In this document: positions 27,382 to 32,589 of the stretch, one piece after another
How positions within the stretch are numbered: the stretch's first letter is position 1
How the letters are laid out: every line of letters begins with the position of its first letter
Origin: Akkermansia muciniphila
GTDB taxonomy: Bacteria; Verrucomicrobiota; Verrucomicrobiia; Limisphaerales; UBA9464
Assembly (NCBI GenBank): GCA_945883815.1
Contig: CAMCYJ010000038.1
Span: forward strand, 1-32,589
Reading direction: 5' to 3'
DNA length: 32,589 nt
Notes under the pieces: generated by a model
Database searches by the model: none
The model's input: the letters and a program-made list of their open reading frames with translations, nothing else
What the model was told of the DNA's origin: nothing
Made by a program: the position numbers and the translations under genes

Positions 27382-28332
27382 GTGAAAAGAAATTTCCTAT
27401 CAATATTCACCAGCCTGTTGAGCATGATTTGCACTTCGGTCTTAGGCCAATCAGTAGAAAACCACCAACCGGTGATTCAAGTCAGTAGGGGTAGGGTGAT
27501 GAACAAGGAGATTCCAACATTTCAGATCGGCGCTGGATCCGGCCGGGGCCATGAGTTGCAAAAGAGTTTTGATGGCAAAAGTTGGGAGCTGATCCGTCTG
27601 GTTCCGCGAACTGCAAAACCCAGTTATTGGTTCGATACGAATAATCTGTCGACGGTCACCCTCTATCAGTTGGTGGAGAATCCCGCGGAGGTGATTTTAG
27701 CCCACGATGTATTTCAGCAAGCGAACTCCGAGGTTGGAGTTTTGCCTCATCCTCACATTGGCGCTCCTTGGGAGATTTATGGCATTGGGTGGAATGCGGG
27801 TTCAAAGACAAGAGTGGTCAATGGGGCCATAGTCGATGAGAATCCCCAAAGAGCCGTCACCTATCTGGGGCAACGGTTTTCTGAAAAACCGAATCGAATG
27901 GAAATGGATGTGACGTGGGAAATGGCGGGATCCGAGGGGTTCAATGATACCTGCTTCACGATGGCCCTTTGTCGGCAAACCAGCGGACCATGGTTCACGG
28001 ATTGCCTCCACATTCGATTCTACTCCCATTCGGTCGCAATCGACGTTTTCGAAGGCGGATGGTTCACTCTCAACATGGCCGTATCGATATTCGACCAACC
28101 ACTGAACCTTGGAATGTCTCATAATCTTGGCTTCGATTCGGTGGGTGAAAAAGTTCGAGTTTGGATAAACGGAATTAAAGTGTTAGAGGCGTCGGATCCT
28201 GCGTTCGATCGCAATTCAGGACCTTATGCATTTTGGGAAATCTATTCAGAATCAGGACCACTTAGGACTTCTGGCAAGATTCAGTCGATGACCGCCTATA
28301 GCTTGCGTTCGAAAGCCTCGGGCACCGATTGA
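27382..28332 (+). CDS. Predicted secreted protein of unknown function inside an accessory islet
   Basis: The 316 aa product is not recognised. The GTG at 27382 is preferred because a clear signal peptide begins there (VKRNFLSIFTSLLSMICTSV, then LGQS); a TTG at 27322 would add 20 residues with no signal character. Residues 30-110 resemble the Y..S.d...W..L module seen at the C-termini of two other exported proteins in this window (HELQKSFDGKSWELIRLVPR, later TLYQLVEN), but here it is N-terminal. The remainder is beta-rich with lectin/glucanase-like character (FNDTCFTMALCRQTSGPWF, VRVWINGIKVLEA). No catalytic motif is evident. A TTGACA lies at 27303-27308 as a possible -35 box, without a good -10. 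Base composition is visibly more A/T-rich than its neighbours, and it lies between two related decayed transposase-like fragments, suggesting horizontal acquisition. Confidence 0.7.
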   Translation: MKRNFLSIFTSLLSMICTSVLGQSVENHQPVIQVSRGRVMNKEIPTFQIGAGSGRGHELQKSFDGKSWELIRLVPRTAKPSYWFDTNNLSTVTLYQLVENPAEVILAHDVFQQANSEVGVLPHPHIGAPWEIYGIGWNAGSKTRVVNGAIVDENPQRAVTYLGQRFSEKPNRMEMDVTWEMAGSEGFNDTCFTMALCRQTSGPWFTDCLHIRFYSHSVAIDVFEGGWFTLNMAVSIFDQPLNLGMSHNLGFDSVGEKVRVWINGIKVLEASDPAFDRNSGPYAFWEIYSESGPLRTSGKIQSMTAYSLRSKASGTD

Positions 28333-28432
28333 TACTGAGAGCGGAGGCGGGCCGAGTTTATTGATATTTTATCGGCGATCATTGTCCGAATGCCGAGCCC
28401 GAATGGCAAATTCCTGCCGATGCTCCGCAGTT

Positions 28433-28603
28433 TCAGAACTGCGCGGATTCCTCGGGGGTGTTTCGGTGTTTTAGTTGCCAGGTCTCGAATTCGGTGCAGC
28501 CCTTGCCGCGGAGCTTGCGGGTCAGCTCAAGGCGGTACTGATACAGTTTTTTGGGTTTCTTGCGGTGCTTCTGGGTGCCGAGGTGGGCGGCGAAGATGAA
28601 GGG
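28433..28603 (-). pseudogene. Second, shorter remnant of the same Rpn/PD-(D/E)XK-like transposase gene
   Basis: Read on the minus strand from 28603, an open frame without a start codon gives PFIFAAHLGTQKHRKKPKKL, then YQYRLELTRKLRGKGCTEFE and TWQL, before similarity stops and a TGA ends the frame at 28433. The first part matches the family N-P-F-A-x-x-x-x-A-H-L-x-T box that precedes the C-terminal region. The second part is nearly identical to the remnant at 26785-27228; the DNA at 28483-28565 closely matches 27117-27199. In-frame stops bound it on both sides. The rest of the 390-base gap (28333-28432 and 28604-28722) shows no gene. Confidence 0.75.
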
Positions 28604-28722
28604 CTAGGTGTGCTCGGTTTTGGCCGAACAGCGTCTCCACGAGACTGAACGTGACCGACTGAGCCCAGTGGCCGGCGTTAACGGCCTCGATGCCCCATGG
28701 CTCTTGGCTGAGGTGTCTCAGC

Positions 28723-31700
28723 TTAGCGGAGGATCACTCGGTAGAAACGCTGGGTGGCATCCAGGGGCAGGGGGATCACCACTTCGCGCTGGGATCCGGG
28801 GGCTGTTTCTTGAAGGCGGGTCCAACCGGAACCGAGTGCGTCTGAGGATTGCACCATGTAGTTGCGGTCGGGCTGGGCGTTGAATCGTAAGATCCAACCG
28901 CCGGTCGCCTCACGAGTCACGGTTAGCCGGAAAACGCTCGCGGCGTTGCGGGGGTCCGTTCCGGCCCGGTATTCATCGCGGTTGGATTGCCCGTCGCCAT
29001 CCGCATCCAGGATGGCGTCGGTGGCGAGGTCGGGCCGCAGTCCATTCAGGAGCTCCCAGTGATCGGGAATCCCGTCACCATCCGTGTCGGTCTCCGGGGC
29101 GGCGTTGGGGAGTCCCGGCGTGGCACGTGCCGCAAAACGCACACGATTGGTGGATCCGTCCGGAAAAAGCCCTTCCGAGACGCCATCGTCTTGCGCGGTG
29201 TAATCCACACTGTCGATGACCCCACCGTAATTGCTGATCAGTCGTAGGGTTTCTCCGAGTGCGCTCAGGCGAAATGCCAGTGACGCTCCAGGGGTTACCG
29301 ACGAACTTCCTTCAACTCGGAATCGGGCGAAGCCATTGCCTGCGATGAAACTGGGCGTAGGTAGGTACCGATTGGTGACCCCACGAACACTCGGGTCATC
29401 GGTCAAAACCCAGCGAGAGAGATCCGCTGGTAGAGGGTCCGGATTGTACAGTTCGATGAACTCTTCGTCAGCCTCACCTGTCGCCATCCACTCGTTGATG
29501 CGGAGCGTGGAGCCGTCCGACAGGGCGGTTGCGGTGAAAGGCGGGGCGTCGGATCCGACGGCTGAAGACAACCACCAGATTTCATTGGATCGGAAGACGT
29601 TTCTTTGGGCGACTTGCGGGCCGTAATCGACGCGATCCATGACGCGACCTTCGTCGGTTTCGATGCGAAGACTGCCTCCGTCATCTGGCAAGCGCATCGG
29701 CGTGGTGATGAGGTTCGGATTCCCCAGAGCGGCGGACGGGTCGGCTCCGCACAGCACACGCAGTCGAGAACCCGCCGCCAGTGGGTTGTTGGCAGCCAAC
29801 GACACCACCATGGGTGGAAGTCCCGGAGGGTCGATGACCAATAGCAAGCCAACCCTCGAAACGGCAGCGCTGGAGACATTCTCGATATCCACCCAATCTG
29901 GAGTCGAGCGGGCCGAAAATGCCATGATCCGGAGGTTTTGACCCAAGGACTCTACACGATTGCTCAAGCCTGGGGTTTCACTGAATGACAAGGTCCGAAG
30001 AGCCCCAATGCCGTCGGGGATCCGTGCCAAGGTGCCACCGCGCGTTTGGGTCGTGTAGTTGATGCGCTGAACTTCAGCGCCCGTCGGATCTTGCAACACG
30101 AGCAGACCAGCCAAATTGGGCAGGTCCAATTCCAGTTGGCGCGGACCCGTTTTACGATTCGCTGTGAGAACTATGAAACCGCCGGGCTCGACAAACGAAA
30201 CGGAGTTGAGCGGGGTCACGGAGTTGGAAGTGACCAAGCTCCAACCCGACAACGAGGCGGGCCGCCAGTCCGGGTTGTGCAACTCGATCCAGGCGGAACC
30301 CCGGGTGGGCAGTATTTGAAGCTCGTTGATCGTCAGTGCCGTTGAGAGTTCCGCGGCCGCTACAGGTTGGTTGGCGGTGCCCGGTGTCGGGTGTGCGAGC
30401 ACCCATTGCCCGGTGCCATCCCGGGCCAATGATCTCTGGGTGACTTGCGGCCCGAAGCGCACCACATCGATGCGCTCCCCAGCAGGGTTCAAGAGCACGA
30501 GGGTCTCGCCATCGGAATCCAGCGGGAAGGGGAGACGATCCAATCCGACGGACGCCGCCTCTGAGTTGCGAAACACACGGTACGCACCGGGCCCGAGCAG
30601 GGTGCCCCCAGGGAAGACCATTCGCCGAGGTTCGTCGTTGTCGGTTAACGAATAGCCGCTCAGATCCACGGAGGTGGAACCGGGGTTGTGCAATTCCACC
30701 CAGTCCGGCGAACCGGTGGCCTGGAGTTCGTTGATGACCACGCGCGGGTTGACGGCGGCCAACGGTGGCAGACCCGGTGTGCCTCCGGGTGCACTGGCGC
30801 TCCAGGCGGCCGGATCGTCCGGGTCCAAGCGGGTATCGCGATTTTCCAGGGACGGGCCTTGGCCATCCGGCGATTGGGGCCAGCGGTGGGAGTCACCGTA
30901 TTCCACGGAAGTCACAATGCGGCCTGCCTTGTCCTTCAATTCCAAACGCTCACCGCCATTGTCCAAAGAGCCTCCGAACCAACCGGAAACCGCCACGCCC
31001 GGATAGCGCTGGCGGAACAAGTCCGGATTGGAATCGTTGGCCAGCACGATGCGGCCGCCGGCTGGGATGGGTAGGGTTGGGGACGGGAAACGGAACTGGA
31101 TTCCCGTGAATTGAAAGCCTGATACATCCGCAGGCAGCGAACCCGAATTGTAGAGTTCGATGAACTCGTAAGCGTCGCCGCCGACCGGGTGGAATTGGAT
31201 CTCGGAAATCGACAACGGCGTAGCAATCGCGGCGGACATAAAACTGACAGAAACCAATGCGCTCCAGTTGGTTCCGTTGAGGGTGCGTGCCTGGATTTGA
31301 GCCGGAGGTTGCAGCAACAGGGCATCGGCATAGCGACGGGCCTGAGGGGCCACTTCTGAGGAGAAAGCCACGCGAGGATCGATTCCATTGGTGGTGTACC
31401 AAATGGTCCCGATTTTGCGGGACATGGTCAGGCGGGTTCCGGGCATCACGCGGCCGCCGAAAAGGTTCAACACCGGTGCATTGGATGAGGCCAAAAATCC
31501 CGCCTTTTGAAAGGCATTGGTCACGTACCGTCGGCGACTGTTGATCCACGGGGTGATGACATCCGAGAACCCCGGGATGGACGGGGACAAACGCAATCGG
31601 AGTGCCGTGTAAGAGGCTCGGATGCGCTCGTCGGTGAGGGGACCGTCGTTGAAAAACGCGCGATGGACGCGGTCAGCGAACAGCAGGCGGAACTCCGGAG

Positions 31701-32589
31701 AACGCTTCAGGGCGTTGAAGAGCAACTGGTAGTCGGTCGTGCCCCAAGGAGGTGAAAGGCTGGAAAGGGTGTTGGCGATGGTGTCGTAGGTGACGTCGTG
31801 CGAACCGAACGAAAACTCCGCATCCCACGGATAAAAGCGAAACTTCGAACCAGCCACCCGCTCCCGTGCAGCGCGGGTATTGTTATGGGGCCAATCGTCA
31901 TTGTCGGACCAGATGTGCGGCAGCAAGTAGTCGATGAAGTTGGCCATGTCCATCCGGGCTGCCACATCGAGGTAGTTGGCCCGAATCGTGAGATCCTTTC
32001 GAGCGGCCGATCGGAGTGCCGACCAAGCCTGGGTGTCGCCTCCCAGTGCAGCGTTGCCCGGCCCGATCACATCCCACAGGGGGCTACCGCCGTGATAGGC
32101 TTGGAGGAAGTCTTCGTTGACCCGTTCGGTGGGATTGTAAATACCGCGATACGCGCCATTGAGGAAGAGGTGCACGAAGGTGCCGTGGCTGGCCACGATG
32201 CCGACTTGATCGCAGAGGGATCTCACGAACTCATCCTTCAATAGCGGGTTGACGGGATCGTTCATGCCCGCCCGCAAGTGCAGGGTATCGAACTCCGAAA
32301 TCGTGGTTCCTGGGAACACCGGATACCGCAACCGCCCCTCCCCATACTCGCCTCGGAAATAGAGCCGGAAGGAGTACTTGCTCTGCGGTAGTGAGGTCGT
32401 GTTGTAGGCGTAGAGTCCGCGAATGTAGTCACCGCCTGCGACGCGGATGCCGGCGTCCACCTGAAACCCACCGTTGTCTTCAGGCCGAATCCACTCCACG
32501 GACACCGGGCGTTCCCACGCCAGTCCATGATTCAACGTGTTGCGGGGCGAGAACTCCATAATCCCCGTGCGGCCGTAGAGATTGTTGGT
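28723..32589 (-). CDS. Large exported CotH-like protein with five lamin-tail-like domains, 5' end outside window
   Basis: The frame is open through the right edge (ten more codons before the first visible Met at 32559), so the N-terminus is missing. The visible part is at least 1288 residues. Counted from that Met, residues 1-370 are CotH-like (AWERPVSVEWI, FRLYFRGEYGEGRLRYPVF, then DNDDWPHNN near 223 and FYPWDAEFSFG near 243). A chitobiase-C-terminal-like segment follows (IGTIWYTTNGIDPR, IQARTLNGTNWS). Lamin-tail-like domains begin near 445, 606, 745, 876 (degenerate) and 1020, each with an I-N-E-x-x-x...E/W-V/I-E-L-x-N-P pattern. A Ca-binding TSP3/EF-like DTDGDGIPDHWELLNG and DADGDGQSNRDEYRAG lie near 1156, and the FYRV module forms the C-terminus (MVQSSDALGSGW to RFYRVILR). 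It is probably cell-surface or secreted and adhesive; the CotH part may be a kinase or a scaffold. Confidence 0.85.
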   Translation of the reverse strand, partial: TNNLYGRTGIMEFSPRNTLNHGLAWERPVSVEWIRPEDNGGFQVDAGIRVAGGDYIRGLYAYNTTSLPQSKYSFRLYFRGEYGEGRLRYPVFPGTTISEFDTLHLRAGMNDPVNPLLKDEFVRSLCDQVGIVASHGTFVHLFLNGAYRGIYNPTERVNEDFLQAYHGGSPLWDVIGPGNAALGGDTQAWSALRSAARKDLTIRANYLDVAARMDMANFIDYLLPHIWSDNDDWPHNNTRAARERVAGSKFRFYPWDAEFSFGSHDVTYDTIANTLSSLSPPWGTTDYQLLFNALKRSPEFRLLFADRVHRAFFNDGPLTDERIRASYTALRLRLSPSIPGFSDVITPWINSRRRYVTNAFQKAGFLASSNAPVLNLFGGRVMPGTRLTMSRKIGTIWYTTNGIDPRVAFSSEVAPQARRYADALLLQPPAQIQARTLNGTNWSALVSVSFMSAAIATPLSISEIQFHPVGGDAYEFIELYNSGSLPADVSGFQFTGIQFRFPSPTLPIPAGGRIVLANDSNPDLFRQRYPGVAVSGWFGGSLDNGGERLELKDKAGRIVTSVEYGDSHRWPQSPDGQGPSLENRDTRLDPDDPAAWSASAPGGTPGLPPLAAVNPRVVINELQATGSPDWVELHNPGSTSVDLSGYSLTDNDEPRRMVFPGGTLLGPGAYRVFRNSEAASVGLDRLPFPLDSDGETLVLLNPAGERIDVVRFGPQVTQRSLARDGTGQWVLAHPTPGTANQPVAAAELSTALTINELQILPTRGSAWIELHNPDWRPASLSGWSLVTSNSVTPLNSVSFVEPGGFIVLTANRKTGPRQLELDLPNLAGLLVLQDPTGAEVQRINYTTQTRGGTLARIPDGIGALRTLSFSETPGLSNRVESLGQNLRIMAFSARSTPDWVDIENVSSAAVSRVGLLLVIDPPGLPPMVVSLAANNPLAAGSRLRVLCGADPSAALGNPNLITTPMRLPDDGGSLRIETDEGRVMDRVDYGPQVAQRNVFRSNEIWWLSSAVGSDAPPFTATALSDGSTLRINEWMATGEADEEFIELYNPDPLPADLSRWVLTDDPSVRGVTNRYLPTPSFIAGNGFARFRVEGSSSVTPGASLAFRLSALGETLRLISNYGGVIDSVDYTAQDDGVSEGLFPDGSTNRVRFAARATPGLPNAAPETDTDGDGIPDHWELLNGLRPDLATDAILDADGDGQSNRDEYRAGTDPRNAASVFRLTVTREATGGWILRFNAQPDRNYMVQSSDALGSGWTRLQETAPGSQREVVIPLPLDATQRFYRVILR

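Noticed and set aside
26625-28639. A shared 13-base string (AACAGCGTCTCCA) at 26625-26637 and 28627-28639 as possible ends of a mobile element
   Set aside because: It lies on different sides of the two transposase-like remnants relative to their orientation, similarity around it is weak, and no inverted ends or target duplications were found.

Overview
The window reads as a piece of a free-living Verrucomicrobiota chromosome, most like the Pedosphaera/Limisphaerales (subdivision 3) group. This is inferred from content, not from a marker gene. Indicators are high GC with long antisense open frames, pseudopilin-like proteins with an F[16 protein letters not shown] type N-terminus, a DUF1549/DUF1553 plus DUF1501 pair, a PEP-CTERM protein, a very large CotH/lamin-tail secreted protein, and weak or absent Shine-Dalgarno sequences. 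No rRNA, tRNA, CRISPR array, phage module or intact IS element was seen.

Layout. 1-5.9 kb: the end of a TPR membrane protein, DNA polymerase IV (dinB), xylose isomerase (xylA) with its own terminator, aldose 1-epimerase (galM), a convergent HIT hydrolase and a small DUF5069-like protein. 6.06-9.48 kb, minus strand: a four-gene operon (PEP-CTERM surface protein, CWC/DUF5522 cysteine-rich protein, secreted beta-sandwich protein, pseudopilin-like protein) preceded by a cobalamin riboswitch and a terminator-like hairpin. This is the most interesting locus: a B12-controlled surface/secretion operon with no visible TonB receptor or corrinoid enzyme. 9.68-12.04 kb, divergent: a compact quinol:cytochrome c oxidoreductase made of a Rieske protein and a cytochrome b fused to a di-haem cytochrome c. 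12.1-18.7 kb, plus strand: a second pseudopilin-like protein, proC, an AI-2E/PerM family permease, a Prc-type protease and a beta-hydroxyacid dehydrogenase. 18.9-21.7 kb, minus strand: a release factor 3 that stops at the end of its G domain, and a Gly/Pro/Arg-rich protein with tandem repeats. 21.9-26.35 kb, plus strand: the DUF1549/DUF1553-DUF1501 pair. 26.4-28.7 kb: a small accessory islet in which an A/T-richer secreted-protein gene lies between two decayed copies of one Rpn/PD-(D/E)XK-like transposase-nuclease gene. 28.7-32.6 kb, minus strand: a CotH-like protein with five lamin-tail-like repeats that runs off the window.

The xylA/galM genes, the bc-type complex, the DUF1549/DUF1501 pair and the large secreted proteins suit an aerobic or facultative polysaccharide degrader. 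The B12 riboswitch suggests that cobalamin availability decides whether one surface system is made.
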